A DNA stretch of 64,000 bases, from assembly GCF_002904335.1 (NCBI RefSeq), contig NZ_PPHF01000030.1, forward strand, positions 124,001-188,000, read 5' to 3'. The position numbers were made by a program, and so were the translations under genes. This document shows, one piece after another, positions 1 through 8,396 of the stretch. Source of the DNA: Amycolatopsis sp. CA-126428 (lineage in GTDB: Bacteria; Actinomycetota; Actinomycetes; Mycobacteriales; Pseudonocardiaceae). Below the pieces are notes generated by a model that made no database searches, had not been told where the DNA came from, and worked only from the letters and a program-made list of their open reading frames with translations. The number at the start of each line of letters is the position of its first letter. Within the stretch, counting starts at the first letter, position 1.

Positions 1-315
1 CTCGGCCGGGAACTCGACGCCGGACGGATCGCGTTTCCCCGGCCTCTCGTCGTCGGTGGTGGCTGCCCGTACGGGTGCCTCGTGCTCCATCGCTTTCCCG
101 ACGATTTCGCGAGGCTGCCCGAGGTGGCTCGCATTCTCGCGCGGGGTTTGGCGGACATCGCCGGAGGAGGCTTTCTGATCGGCGTCCGCGGCGGTTCCGG
201 GTTCGATGTCGTGGACTTGGTGGTGCAGGCAGTGCGGTGTGAACTGGAAGACCATCGCGGGAGTGCCGGCCCCGTCGGCCGGATCGACGAAACCACCGTC
301 TTGGCATTGCTGTGA
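1..315 (+). CDS. 3' end of an unidentified protein gene (5' truncated by window)
   Basis: Frame 1 is open from the first base to a TGA at 313-315, giving 104 C-terminal residues. The only in-window ATG (82) falls in the middle of a continuous, normally composed frame, so the true start lies left of the window. The fragment has a Gly/Cys turn (GGGCPYGC) followed by an amphipathic helix-rich tail. I do not recognise the family and give no function. No terminator hairpin was noted in the 111-base gap before the next gene. Confidence 0.5.
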   Translation, partial: LGRELDAGRIAFPRPLVVGGGCPYGCLVLHRFPDDFARLPEVARILARGLADIAGGGFLIGVRGGSGFDVVDLVVQAVRCELEDHRGSAGPVGRIDETTVLALL

Positions 316-426
316 ACGGCGGTGAGGCGAGCCCCACCAGGGTGGCGGTGGTGTACCCCATGGCTCGGCTCCGGGCAGTTCCCTAGCGTCGGCCGGGCGA
401 AGTCCCGACCGGCGACTGGGGGAGCC

Positions 427-1119
427 ATGACCGTCCGAGCGGAGAACAGACCCGTACCCGCCGAGGTGGCACCGCGGTGGTGGCGACGACCCTGGGTGGC
501 GCCGCTCGCCCTGGTCGTCGCCGGTTTCCTCGCCTACTCGGTGCCGCCCTACCTCACCCTCGATCCCGCGCAGTCACGCGTTCCCGCGCCGCCCGGGTTC
601 GCCGCGCACTACTGGCTCCTCCTCGCGCACATCACCTTCGGGACCATCGCCATCGTCGGCGTCATCCTGCAGATTTGGCCGTGGCTGCGCCGAAAACACC
701 CGATCGCGCACCGGCGGATCGGGCGGGTCTACGTCTTCGGTGGTGCGCTGCCGGCCGCGGTGATGGCCGCGGTGATCGGTGCCGTGAGCCCGTTCGGCCC
801 GGTTGTCGGGACGCTCGACGTCGTCGCCGCGCTGCTGTGGCTCGGCTTCACGATCGCCGGGTGGCGGGCGATCCGTCAGCGCCGGTACGCCGACCACCGG
901 AAGTGGATGATCCGCAGCTTCGCGATGACCATGAGCACCTTGACGAGCCGCGCCCTCTCGCCGATCGCGTTCCTGCTCGTCATGCCGCGGGTCGACGACA
1001 AGAGCGAGCTGATCCTGACCGCGGGGACGCTCTCCGCCGTGCTGAGCATCCTGTCGTTGCTGCTGCTCAGCCAGTGGTGGCTCGACCGGAAGCCGAAGAA
1101 GCCAGCCAGCGCGCGATGA
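427..1119 (+). CDS. DUF2306 family integral membrane protein
   Basis: This 230-residue protein has about six hydrophobic segments (roughly residues 21-43, 61-86, 105-130, 133-157, 180-195 and 201-225), with the short polar loops and the RHPIAHRRIGRVYV and YADHRKWMIRSFAMT motifs seen in DUF2306 membrane proteins. The family function is not established. The ATG at 427 follows GGGGGAGCC and is preferred to an in-frame ATG at 322, whose 35-residue extension looks non-coding. The 3' end overlaps the convergent acyl-CoA dehydrogenase gene by 53 bases. Confidence 0.75.
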   Translation: MTVRAENRPVPAEVAPRWWRRPWVAPLALVVAGFLAYSVPPYLTLDPAQSRVPAPPGFAAHYWLLLAHITFGTIAIVGVILQIWPWLRRKHPIAHRRIGRVYVFGGALPAAVMAAVIGAVSPFGPVVGTLDVVAALLWLGFTIAGWRAIRQRRYADHRKWMIRSFAMTMSTLTSRALSPIAFLLVMPRVDDKSELILTAGTLSAVLSILSLLLLSQWWLDRKPKKPASAR

Positions 1120-2230
1120 TCGTCCGCTGGATCTCCGACGCGCCTTCGTAGATGCGGGGCGCCCGGACCTCCCGGTACAGGTGCTCCAGCAGGTGCCCGC
1201 GCCGCAACGCGCGGGCGCCGTGGAGCTGGACCGCCGAGTCGACGACGAACTGCGCCGCCTCGGTGGCGAACAGCTTCGCCATCGCCGCGCGGCCGCCGAG
1301 GTTCGGCTCGCCCGCGTCGTACGCGCCCGCCGCCGCGTAGACCAGCAGCCGGGCCGCTTCCGTGCGGGTGGCCATCTCGGCGAGGGCGTGCGCCACCGCC
1401 TGCTGCTTGATCAACGGCCCGCCGAAGGCTTCGCGCGAGCTCGTGTGGGACACCGTGGCGTCCAGCGCCGCCTGGGCCATGCCGACGGCGAACGCGCCGA
1501 CGCTCGGGCGGAACAGGTCCAGCGTCCGCATCGCCACGGCGAACCCGCGGTTCTCCTCGCCGAGCAGTTCGTCGCGCCGGACCTCGACGCCGTCGAACGT
1601 CACCGTGCCGATCGGGTGCGGGCTGACCAGGTCCAGGTGCTCGCCGCCCAGGCCCGGGCGGTCGGCGGGGACGACGAACGCGCTCACCCCGCGCGAGCTC
1701 GCGTCCGGCGTCGTCCGGGCGAACACCGTGTAGAAGTCGGCTTCCGGCGCGTTGGAGATCCACATCTTCTCGCCGGTGAGGCGCCAGCCGTCTCCGTCGG
1801 CCTCCGCCGCGAGGGACAGCGCCGCCGCGTCCGAGCCGGCGTCCGGTTCGGTCAGCGCGAACGCCGCCACCGCATCGCCGGCCGCCACCGCGGGCAGCCA
1901 CTTCGCGACCTGTTCGTCCTTTCCGGACTGGAGGATCGGGTAACTTCCCAAGCCCTGCAACGCGAGCGACGTCTCGGCTTCCGTGCTGACCGTGGCGAGG
2001 TTCTCGCGCAGGATGCACAGGTCCGTCGCGGCCGCCTGCCTCGACGGCGTGCCCGACGCGACGCCGGGGAAGAGCCGCGCGAGCAGGCCGAGCGCGCCCA
2101 TGGCCTTGAGCAGCGGCCGGTTGACCGCACCCTCCACACCGGACTCGGCGATCGGCCGCAGCTGCTCCTCGGCCAGCTGCCGCACCTCGGCGGCGAACGC
2201 CTGCTGGGCGGGGTTCAGGGCGAAGGTCAT
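1067..2230 (-). CDS. acyl-CoA dehydrogenase
   Basis: A 387-residue cytosolic FAD flavoprotein of the acyl-CoA dehydrogenase family, which oxidises a CoA thioester at the alpha-beta bond. Family landmarks are AFALTEPDAGSD in the middle domain, GEKMWISNA, GENRGFAVAM-like residues, and the C-terminal RIYEGASEIQRTIIA carrying the usual catalytic-Glu region. Its ATG (2228-2230) overlaps the stop of the upstream monooxygenase/reductase gene as ATGA, so the two are translationally coupled. This places it in the same aromatic acyl-CoA pathway, probably acting on a ring-reduced CoA ester. The substrate cannot be read from sequence. The 3' end overlaps the convergent DUF2306 gene. Confidence 0.9.
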   Translation of the reverse strand: MTFALNPAQQAFAAEVRQLAEEQLRPIAESGVEGAVNRPLLKAMGALGLLARLFPGVASGTPSRQAAATDLCILRENLATVSTEAETSLALQGLGSYPILQSGKDEQVAKWLPAVAAGDAVAAFALTEPDAGSDAAALSLAAEADGDGWRLTGEKMWISNAPEADFYTVFARTTPDASSRGVSAFVVPADRPGLGGEHLDLVSPHPIGTVTFDGVEVRRDELLGEENRGFAVAMRTLDLFRPSVGAFAVGMAQAALDATVSHTSSREAFGGPLIKQQAVAHALAEMATRTEAARLLVYAAAGAYDAGEPNLGGRAAMAKLFATEAAQFVVDSAVQLHGARALRRGHLLEHLYREVRAPRIYEGASEIQRTIIARWLASSASGRATTG

Positions 2231-4569
2231 GAGGAAGCTCCCGGTCGCCAGCGGGCGTGGGCGGTGCCGGCCGGACCGGACCGGACGAGGTCGAGCCGCG
2301 GCTCGGGCCCGTCGGAGCGGCCCGTCTGCGGCTTGCGGCTGCCCGCGGCGAACGGCTTCGGCCACGGCATCGGATAACCCTGGTCGGCCGCCGCGTGCAG
2401 CGTCCACTGTGGATCATAGAGGTGGGTCCGGCCCAGTGCGCAGAGGTCCGCGCGCCCGGCCAGGATCAGCGAATTGACGTCGTCGTAGGACGAAATGGCC
2501 CCGACGGCGATCACCGCGATCCCGTACTCCTCGCCGATTTCGTTGCGGATCCGGTCGGCGTAGGGGGTCTGGTAGCTGCGGCCGTACTGCGGGCGTTCCT
2601 CGCTGACGACCTGCCCGGTCGAGACGTCGATGCCCGCGGCGCCGCGGGCGGCGAACGCGCGCGCGATCTCGACGGCGTCGTCGGCGTCGATGCCGCCCTC
2701 GCACCAGTCGGTCGCCGAGATCCGGACGGTCATCGGCCGCTCCGCGGGCCACGCGGCGCGGACGGCGTCGAAGACTTCCAGCGGGAAGCGCAGCCGGTTC
2801 TCGAGCGAGCCACCGTAGGCATCCGTGCGCTGGTTGGTCAGCGGCGAGAGGAACGACGACAGCAGATAGCCGTGCGCGCAGTGCAGTTCCAGGACGTCGA
2901 ACCCGGCGCGGGCGGCGGCTTCCGCGCAGGCGACGAACTGCGACCGGATCTCTGCCAGGTCCGCTGTGGACAGTTCACGCGGGACCTGGTTGCGTTCGGA
3001 GTACGGCAATGGCGAAGGGGCGCAGACTTCCCAGTTGCCGGCCGGGAGCGGCTCGTCGATGCCGTCCCACATGAGCTTCGTCGAACCCTTGCGCCCGGAG
3101 TGTCCCAACTGGATGCCGATCCGGGCCGGTGTCTCCTCGTGTACGAAGTCGACGATCCGCTTCCACGCCGCTTCCTGTTCCGGCGCGTACAGCCCGCCGC
3201 AGCCGGGCGTGATCCGGCCTTCGGGGGAGACGCAGACCATCTCGGTCATCACCAGCCCGGCTCCACCCAGGGCCTTGCTGCCCAGGTGTACCAGGTGGAA
3301 GTCGCCCGGCACGCCGTCTTCCGCCGAGTACATGTCCATCGGGGACACGATGATCCGGTTCGGCAGTTCCAGACCACCCAAAGAGAACGGCTGGAACATC
3401 GGCGGCCGCGACGTCGTCCCGAGCGAGCGCGCGAACCAGTGGTCGAGCTCGGCCGCGAACTCGGGGTCGCGCAGGCGGAGGTTGTCGTAGGTGACGCGGC
3501 GGCTGCGGGTGAGGATGTTGAACGCGAACTGCGGCGGTTCCTGGTGGGCGTACTGCGCGATGTTCTCGAACCACTCCAGGCTGGCCTGCGCGGCGCGCTG
3601 CGTCGAGGTGACGACCGGCCGCCGTTCCAGCTCGTACGCCTTGAGCGCCTCCGCGACGCCGTCGTTTTCGTGCAGGCAAGCGGCCAGCGCGAGTGCGTCC
3701 TCCATCGCCAGCTTCGTGCCGGAGCCGATCGAGAAGTGCGCGGTGTGCGCGGCGTCGCCGAGGAGGACGACGTTCTCGTGCACCCAGGTCTCGCAGCGGA
3801 CCGTCCCGAACGAGACCCACTTCGAGTTGTTCGCCATCACCTGGTGGCCGTCGAGGACGTCGGCGCACAGCTCGCGGATCAGCGCGATCGACTTCTCGTC
3901 GCTCTCGCCGGGCTTCAGCGACGTCGCCGCGATCGGCCCGAACGTCCGCTGCCAGACGTCCTCCTGAACCTCGAGGATGAACGTGCTGCCGTCGCGGCCG
4001 TACGGGTAGCCGTGGATCTGCATGATCCCGGCCGGCGTCTCGAGGACGTAGAACTTGAAGGCGTCGAACACCAGGTCCGTGCCCAGCCAGATGTACCGGC
4101 ACCGGCGGGTCTCGACGCTCGGCCGGAAGGACTCGGCGTACCGGGCGCGTATCGCCGAGTTGACGCCGTCGGCCGCGATGACCAGGTCGTAGCCCGACAG
4201 GTCGGCCGGCGCCTCCTCCCGGAAGTGCAGCCCGACGCCGAGTTCGCCGCAGCGGCTCTGGAGGATGCCGAGCAGGCGCTTGCGGCTCATCGCGGCGAAA
4301 CCGTGGCCGCCCGAGGTGGTGACCGTGCCGCGGTAGTGCACGTCGATGTCGTCCCAGCGGGCGAATTCGGCCGTCATCGCCTCGTGGACGCCTGCGTCGG
4401 CGTGCTCGATGCCGCCGAGCGTCTCGTCGGAGAACACGACACCGAAGCCGAAGGTGTCGTCCGGCGCGTTGCGCTCCCAGACGGTGATTTCGTGGCCGGG
4501 ACCGAGCTGTTTCGCGAGCGCGGCGAAGTACAGACCCGCCGGGCCGCCACCGATGACCGCGATTCGCAC
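2227..4569 (-). CDS. bifunctional aromatic acyl-CoA 5-monooxygenase / OYE-type reductase (salicylyl-CoA or 2-aminobenzoyl-CoA type)
   Basis: A 780-residue two-domain flavoenzyme. Residues 1 to about 390 form a PHBH-like FAD monooxygenase (GxGxxG in VIGGGPAGLYFA at the N-terminus, GD motif in VVLLGDAAHTAHFSIGSGTKLAMEDA). Residues from about 395 form an Old Yellow Enzyme barrel (MFQPFSLGGLELPNRI, LGHSGRKGS, ELHCAHGYLLSSFLSP, GGSLENRLRFPLEV). Proteins of this architecture and length are annotated as salicylyl-CoA 5-hydroxylase/oxidoreductase and match the size of 2-aminobenzoyl-CoA monooxygenase/reductase. The substrate (salicylyl- versus anthraniloyl-CoA) is unresolved and no CoA ligase or gentisate dioxygenase is present here. 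It is coupled by ATGA to the acyl-CoA dehydrogenase. A Rid-like gene is divergent across 67 bases, where the promoters must lie. Confidence 0.88.
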   Translation of the reverse strand: MRIAVIGGGPAGLYFAALAKQLGPGHEITVWERNAPDDTFGFGVVFSDETLGGIEHADAGVHEAMTAEFARWDDIDVHYRGTVTTSGGHGFAAMSRKRLLGILQSRCGELGVGLHFREEAPADLSGYDLVIAADGVNSAIRARYAESFRPSVETRRCRYIWLGTDLVFDAFKFYVLETPAGIMQIHGYPYGRDGSTFILEVQEDVWQRTFGPIAATSLKPGESDEKSIALIRELCADVLDGHQVMANNSKWVSFGTVRCETWVHENVVLLGDAAHTAHFSIGSGTKLAMEDALALAACLHENDGVAEALKAYELERRPVVTSTQRAAQASLEWFENIAQYAHQEPPQFAFNILTRSRRVTYDNLRLRDPEFAAELDHWFARSLGTTSRPPMFQPFSLGGLELPNRIIVSPMDMYSAEDGVPGDFHLVHLGSKALGGAGLVMTEMVCVSPEGRITPGCGGLYAPEQEAAWKRIVDFVHEETPARIGIQLGHSGRKGSTKLMWDGIDEPLPAGNWEVCAPSPLPYSERNQVPRELSTADLAEIRSQFVACAEAAARAGFDVLELHCAHGYLLSSFLSPLTNQRTDAYGGSLENRLRFPLEVFDAVRAAWPAERPMTVRISATDWCEGGIDADDAVEIARAFAARGAAGIDVSTGQVVSEERPQYGRSYQTPYADRIRNEIGEEYGIAVIAVGAISSYDDVNSLILAGRADLCALGRTHLYDPQWTLHAAADQGYPMPWPKPFAAGSRKPQTGRSDGPEPRLDLVRSGPAGTAHARWRPGASS

Positions 4570-4636
4570 GCCGTCCAGGGTATGTCGTGACGACTACGAC
4601 CGTCAATAACGCGAAAGATGGCGTACGGTGTCCCGC

Positions 4637-5032
4637 ATGGAACGCATCAACCCGCCGGAGCTGGGCAAGCCGTCCGGGTTCTCGCACGCGGTGGTGGCCG
4701 AGGGGCGCGTCGTCTTCCTGGCCGGCCAGACCGCACTGGACGCGTCGAACAAGATCGTCGGCGACGGCGTCGTCGCGCAGTTCGAACGCGCGCTCGGCAA
4801 CCTGCTGGCGTCCCTGCGCGCGGCGGGCGGCTCCCCGGCGGACCTCTGCAGCGTGACGATCTACATCGTCGACATGGTGGATTACCGGGCCCACGCGCGC
4901 GAGATCGGCGCGGTCTGGCGCCGGCTCGCGGGCACGGAGTACCCGGCGATGGCGGGCATCGGCGTGTCCCGGCTGTGGGACGAGGAGGCGCTGGTCGAGG
5001 TCCAGGGGTTCGCGGTCGTGAGTGGTAAGTAG
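4637..5032 (+). CDS. RidA/YjgF/UK114-like protein with the active-site Arg replaced
   Basis: A 131-residue single-domain protein (GTG at 4628 would add three residues). It has the Rid fold signatures VFLAGQTALD, QFERALGNLLASLRAAGGS and EEALVEVQGFAVV. RidA proteins hydrolyse reactive enamines/imines made by PLP and flavin enzymes. In canonical RidA the PARS motif supplies the essential Arg; here the aligned stretch is PAMAG, with Met105 in its place, so classical RidA deaminase activity is doubtful and a related Rid subfamily role is likelier. It is divergent from the aromatic acyl-CoA monooxygenase gene, which suggests shared control. Its last codons lie inside the 42-bp palindrome. Confidence 0.82.
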   Translation: MERINPPELGKPSGFSHAVVAEGRVVFLAGQTALDASNKIVGDGVVAQFERALGNLLASLRAAGGSPADLCSVTIYIVDMVDYRAHAREIGAVWRRLAGTEYPAMAGIGVSRLWDEEALVEVQGFAVVSGK

Positions 5033-5058
5033 GGTTCTAACCCGCATTACCACTCACG
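5017..5058. repeat. 42-bp palindromic repeat, copy 1, at a convergent gene end
   Basis: Outer arms CGTGAGTGGTAA (5017-5028) and TTACCACTCACG (5047-5058) are perfect reverse complements, and an inner arm GGGTT/AACCC (5032-5036, 5039-5043) makes an almost continuous hairpin. It contains the stop codon of the Rid-like gene and lies 18 bases past the stop of the PaaX gene. A second copy at 20242-20283 differs at only four positions. It is probably a bidirectional terminator spread as a repeat; there is no U-tract. Confidence 0.85.
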
Positions 5059-5076
5059 AGGGCCGCGGCAGACCGC

Positions 5077-5931
5077 TCAGCCGAAGTTGATTGCCTTCGC
5101 GACGAACGCCCGGGCCGGCGTCTCCAGCTTCGCGTGCAGCTCGAAGAACAGCTCGGCCGCCCGGATCCCGGACCACCCGGCGGGCAGGAACTCCGCGGGC
5201 AGGCCGGGGTCGAGGTAGGGCATCCGCCGCCAGCCGGTCAGCACGCGGACGTAGTCGCCGAATGCCTCTTCGCTTGCTGCCGGGGTGCGGCGCTGCCAGC
5301 GGCGCAGCGCCGGGCCGTGCTCGTCGAGGAAAGTCGTGTACAGCTCGTCCAGGCGGTCGAGGTCCCACCAGTCGCGGACCTTCGCCGCGACGTCGCCGAA
5401 GGCCAGGTGCTCCGCGCGGAACAGGTCGGCGTACCCGGCCAGGCCGAGGCGGGTGAGCGCTTCCTCGGTGGCCGCGTGGAGGTGGGCCGGGGCGATCCAG
5501 ACGCCGGACGCCGCGGTGCCGAAGCCCATCCGGGCGAGCTGGGTGCGCAGGAGGTGGCGTTTGTGGCGCTCGGTCTCGGGCACCGAAAACACCGCGAGCA
5601 GCCAGCCGTCGGCCGCGGTCGCGCGGCCGCGGCGGAAGATCCGCTCGTCGCCCTCGCGCAGGATCTCCCGGGCTTCGTCGGACAGCTCGTACCCCGCCGT
5701 CGCGTCGCGGCGGACCGCTTCGAGGATTCCGCGGCGCTTCAGCCGGGAGATCGACGAGCGCACCGCGGGCTCGTCGACGCCGACGGCGGCGAGCAGATCG
5801 ATCAGCGAGGCGACCGAGAGCCACCCGCCTTCGGTGCGCGAATAGAGGCCGTACACCGTCACGATGAGCTGGCGAGGCTGGGCGGACCGGCCGGAGCCGT
5901 CCAGTTCGGTTGCCTCGGGTACGGCCGTCAT
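5077..5931 (-). CDS. PaaX family transcriptional regulator
   Basis: This 284-residue protein has the PaaX layout: an N-terminal winged helix (about residues 20-95, VYGLYSRTEGGWLSVASLIDLL then AVRSSISRLKRRGILE), a central region with WLLAVFSVPETER, and a C-terminal domain with WWDLDRLDELYTTFLDEH. PaaX repressors sense aryl-CoA esters, typically phenylacetyl-CoA. Its position beside an aromatic acyl-CoA gene set suggests it controls those genes, but it is separated from them by the Rid-like gene and a terminator-like palindrome, so this is inference. The ATG at 5929-5931 is 52 bases from the divergent GNAT start. Confidence 0.88.
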   Translation of the reverse strand: MTAVPEATELDGSGRSAQPRQLIVTVYGLYSRTEGGWLSVASLIDLLAAVGVDEPAVRSSISRLKRRGILEAVRRDATAGYELSDEAREILREGDERIFRRGRATAADGWLLAVFSVPETERHKRHLLRTQLARMGFGTAASGVWIAPAHLHAATEEALTRLGLAGYADLFRAEHLAFGDVAAKVRDWWDLDRLDELYTTFLDEHGPALRRWQRRTPAASEEAFGDYVRVLTGWRRMPYLDPGLPAEFLPAGWSGIRAAELFFELHAKLETPARAFVAKAINFG

Positions 5932-5983
5932 CGCGCCACGATAGCAACTCCCACCCCGATCGCTCCGCTACGATTTCGCCGCG

Positions 5984-6661
5984 ATGCTGCCAGCCACCAA
6001 GGGGATCTTCGACCGGCTCACCCGCCGCGGCCGCCTGATGTCCAAGCGGACCTGCGACCGGCAGGGCCACGTGCTGCGCAGCGGGCGCTTCCTCTTCCGC
6101 ACCCCGACCGCGTGGGAGTACGCCGCCGCCGTGGCCGGGGGCAGTGATCCGGGCGCGCAGCGGTGGCTCGGCTGGCAGCGCGACTCGATCGTGGCCGAAC
6201 CGCTGCGCGCGGACGCGCTGCGGGTCGTGCCCGGCACCGGCCCGGACTGGACGTCACCCGATCCGCAGTCCGTCGACCTGGTGATGATCGACGTCGAGGC
6301 CAACCGCTGCATCGGCCTGGTGAGCGTGCACACCGGCGAGGACGGCGGCCCGGAGACCGGCGGCTACCTCGCCCCGGGCTACCGCGGCCGCGGCCACGGA
6401 CGGGTGCTCTTCGCGGCCGGGCTGACGCTGGCGCACGAGCACCTCGGCCTGGCGCGGGTGCGGGCCGGCGCGGAAGTCGGCAACATCGCCAGCGCGCGGT
6501 CGCTGCAGGCCGCCGGGCTCGCCCGGGTGGCCGGCCCGCCGACGTACCGGCTGCCGGACGGCCGGATCACCGAGGCGTGGTGGTTCCAGCACGACGTCCC
6601 GCGCCCGACGCGCTGCGGTGGGCCCCAAGCCACGTGGTTCCCGGTGTCGTCCGTGCTCTGA
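5984..6661 (+). CDS. GNAT family N-acetyltransferase
   Basis: A 225-residue protein with the acetyl-CoA loop GYRGRGHG at about residues 129-136 (R/QxxGxG/A motif) and the downstream NIASARSLQAAGLARVAG stretch typical of RimJ/RimL-like acetyltransferases. Such enzymes transfer acetyl from acetyl-CoA to an amine; the acceptor here is unknown. A second in-frame ATG at 6038 would remove 18 basic residues and is a possible alternative start. It is divergent from the PaaX gene. The 84 bases to the next gene hold nothing obvious. Confidence 0.85.
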   Translation: MLPATKGIFDRLTRRGRLMSKRTCDRQGHVLRSGRFLFRTPTAWEYAAAVAGGSDPGAQRWLGWQRDSIVAEPLRADALRVVPGTGPDWTSPDPQSVDLVMIDVEANRCIGLVSVHTGEDGGPETGGYLAPGYRGRGHGRVLFAAGLTLAHEHLGLARVRAGAEVGNIASARSLQAAGLARVAGPPTYRLPDGRITEAWWFQHDVPRPTRCGGPQATWFPVSSVL

Positions 6662-6745
6662 CTTCTTTCGGGGTTCCGGGTGGCGGAGCCCCGGATGACA
6701 CAGACTTCGGCCGTCGCCGACGCTTTCCGCGGCTAACTTCGCCGC

Positions 6746-7483
6746 ATGACTTCGCTTTCCGCTCCGGTCCCGCCTGTTCCCCTCGACGTTCCGCCGGGGA
6801 GCATCGCCTGGTTGCGCGCGTCCGTGGCCCGCTTCAGCAACGGCGCCGACCACGTCCGGCGGCGCGCGCTGGCCGTGGACGCGCTGGCTTCGGTCGACGC
6901 GGATTCCCTGCGGGAGAAGGCTTTTCTCCGCACTCAGGGGATCATCTCCGGCCTCGGCGTCGTCGACGTGATGGCCGAGATCGCGCGGCCGGTGCCGGTC
7001 GGGGTGCTCGCCGAGGCGCTGGGCCTGCCGGACGTCTCGGCCGACGTCGCCGGAGTCGCGGCGGCGTACCACCCGCACGTGGAGCCGGGCGAGGCCGCCG
7101 AAGCGGCGTTGACGCGGCTGGTCGTCGCTTGCGGCGGGCCGGTCGAACTCGCGGCCGCCCGGATCGGCCTGCTCGTCCAGGCCTGCGACGCCACGGCCGG
7201 CCTCATCGGCAACGGGCTTTTCGCGTCGCTGACCGGAAAACCCGCCGAGCAGCCGGTGCTCGCCACACGCCGCCGGATCGGCGGTGAGGACATCACGGTG
7301 TCCCTCGCCGGGACGCCGTTCGGGGCCGGGCCGCGCGCGTGCCCGGGGTCGCGGCACGCCCTCGCGCTCTCGGCCGGCGTTCTCCAGGCGTTGCGCGGTT
7401 TTCGCCTGACAGAAGGGGAATCGAGCTGGGTTTCGTCGCCGAATCTCCGGATGCCGTCGGTGCTCCGGGTGACCCGCGGCTGA
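6746..7483 (+). CDS. unusually short cytochrome P450-like protein
   Basis: The heme-loop signature FGAGPRACPG (residues 192-201, Cys199) matches FGxGxRxCxG exactly. Residues 145-156 (QACDATAGLIGN) resemble a P450 I-helix, and residues 29-45 resemble the C-helix with HVRRR. The protein is only 245 residues, against about 400 for a normal bacterial P450. Only 35 residues separate the I-helix-like segment from the heme loop, and the K-helix ExxR motif is not visible. The N-terminal beta and B-C region is also absent. The frame is intact with a good start, so it is either a maintained minimal heme protein or a clean internal-deletion relic. No ferredoxin gene is nearby. Confidence 0.7.
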   Translation: MTSLSAPVPPVPLDVPPGSIAWLRASVARFSNGADHVRRRALAVDALASVDADSLREKAFLRTQGIISGLGVVDVMAEIARPVPVGVLAEALGLPDVSADVAGVAAAYHPHVEPGEAAEAALTRLVVACGGPVELAAARIGLLVQACDATAGLIGNGLFASLTGKPAEQPVLATRRRIGGEDITVSLAGTPFGAGPRACPGSRHALALSAGVLQALRGFRLTEGESSWVSSPNLRMPSVLRVTRG

Positions 7484-7540
7484 CCGGTCAAGGCCCTCTG
7501 CTAAGACTTACCGCGTTCATCCTTGGGGGAAGGCGGGGAA

Positions 7541-7900
7541 TTGCTGTACTTCGACGGCCTGCTCGGCATCGTCACGTTCGGGTTGTGGATCTTCTGCTTG
7601 GTCGACGTGATCACGACGGACGAATCGTCCTGCCGCAACCTGCCCAAGGGACTGTGGCTGCTGCTCGTGCTGGTGGTGCCGCTGGTCGGCTCGATCATCT
7701 GGCTGGTCGCGGGCCGTCCGGAGCACGTGGCGCGGGCGCGCGGCCGGTACGAGCGGCACGCGCCGGCGTTCCCGGAGTACGACCGGCCGGGCCGGTTCGC
7801 GGCGACGAGCCCGGAGGACGACGAGGAATTCCTCCGCAAGTGCCGGGAACGCGCGGAAGCCCAGCGCAAGCTGGCCCGCGAAAAGCGCGGCGACGAATAA
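7541..7900 (+). CDS. PLDc_N-type small membrane protein
   Basis: A 119-residue protein with two hydrophobic helices (about residues 5-22 and 38-60) separated by DVITTDESSCRNLPKGLWLL, the pattern of the phospholipase-D N-terminal (PLDc_N) domain found alone in many actinobacteria. The C-terminal half is charged and cytosolic (EFLRKCRERAEAQRKLAREKR). I choose the TTG at 7541, giving MLYFDGLLG, because GGGGAAGGCGGGGAA lies just upstream; a TTG at 7523 is an alternative. Family function is unknown. It converges on the MarR gene with only 7 bases between. Confidence 0.78.
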   Translation: MLYFDGLLGIVTFGLWIFCLVDVITTDESSCRNLPKGLWLLLVLVVPLVGSIIWLVAGRPEHVARARGRYERHAPAFPEYDRPGRFAATSPEDDEEFLRKCRERAEAQRKLAREKRGDE

Positions 7901-7907
7901 CCCGCGA

Positions 7908-8372
7908 TCAGCAGGCGGGGCCGTCGCAGGTGCCGCGTTCGTAGGCTTCCAGCGTCGCGATCACCAGCTGCCGCTCGGCGGGGGTCAACGGCGTCAGGGC
8001 GTCGCTCCAGGCCTTCGCGCCGCGGGCCAGCCAGGCGTCGACGGCCGGGCGCTTGTCCGGGGTGATGCTGACGATCGTGCGGCGGCGGTCGGCGGGGTCC
8101 TCGTCGCGGTTCAGCACGCCCTGGCGGCTGAGGTCGCCGACCATCAGGCTCGCCGTCGTCGGCGCCACCTGCAGGCGGGTGGCCAGCTCGGTGACCGTCA
8201 TCGGGCCGTCGAAGAGCAGGTACGACAGCAGCGAGAGGTGCCTCGGCGCGAGCGCGCAGCCGTCGAGCTCCGCCGGCACCGGGGTGCGCTTCGCCCGGCC
8301 GACCAGCCGTGGCATGAGCAGCAGGAGCTGTCGCACGCCGTCCTCGACGCTCGGTCCGGCCTCCGTTGACAC
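7908..8372 (-). CDS. MarR family transcriptional regulator
   Basis: A 154-residue winged-helix repressor with MTVTELATRLQVAPTTASLMVGDLSRQGVLNRDEDPADRRRTIVSIT, here cited only in parts (TVTELATRLQVAPTTAS for the recognition region, DPADRRRTIVSIT for the wing). It starts at GTG 8370-8372. It is divergent from a Ddn-type flavin/F420 gene across 99 bases that contain a perfect palindrome, GTTTGCAAAGCAAAC. This suggests the usual MarR arrangement in which the repressor controls itself and the divergent enzyme. The ligand is unknown. Confidence 0.87.
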   Translation of the reverse strand: MSTEAGPSVEDGVRQLLLLMPRLVGRAKRTPVPAELDGCALAPRHLSLLSYLLFDGPMTVTELATRLQVAPTTASLMVGDLSRQGVLNRDEDPADRRRTIVSITPDKRPAVDAWLARGAKAWSDALTPLTPAERQLVIATLEAYERGTCDGPAC

Positions 8373-8396
8373 GACTCACCTCCCGTCGGTAGCTTT

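Noticed and set aside
2257..4590. Long plus-strand open frame antisense to the monooxygenase/reductase gene
   Set aside because: It is a shadow of a well-recognised gene in a high-GC genome; its product is Arg/Val-rich with no family motif.
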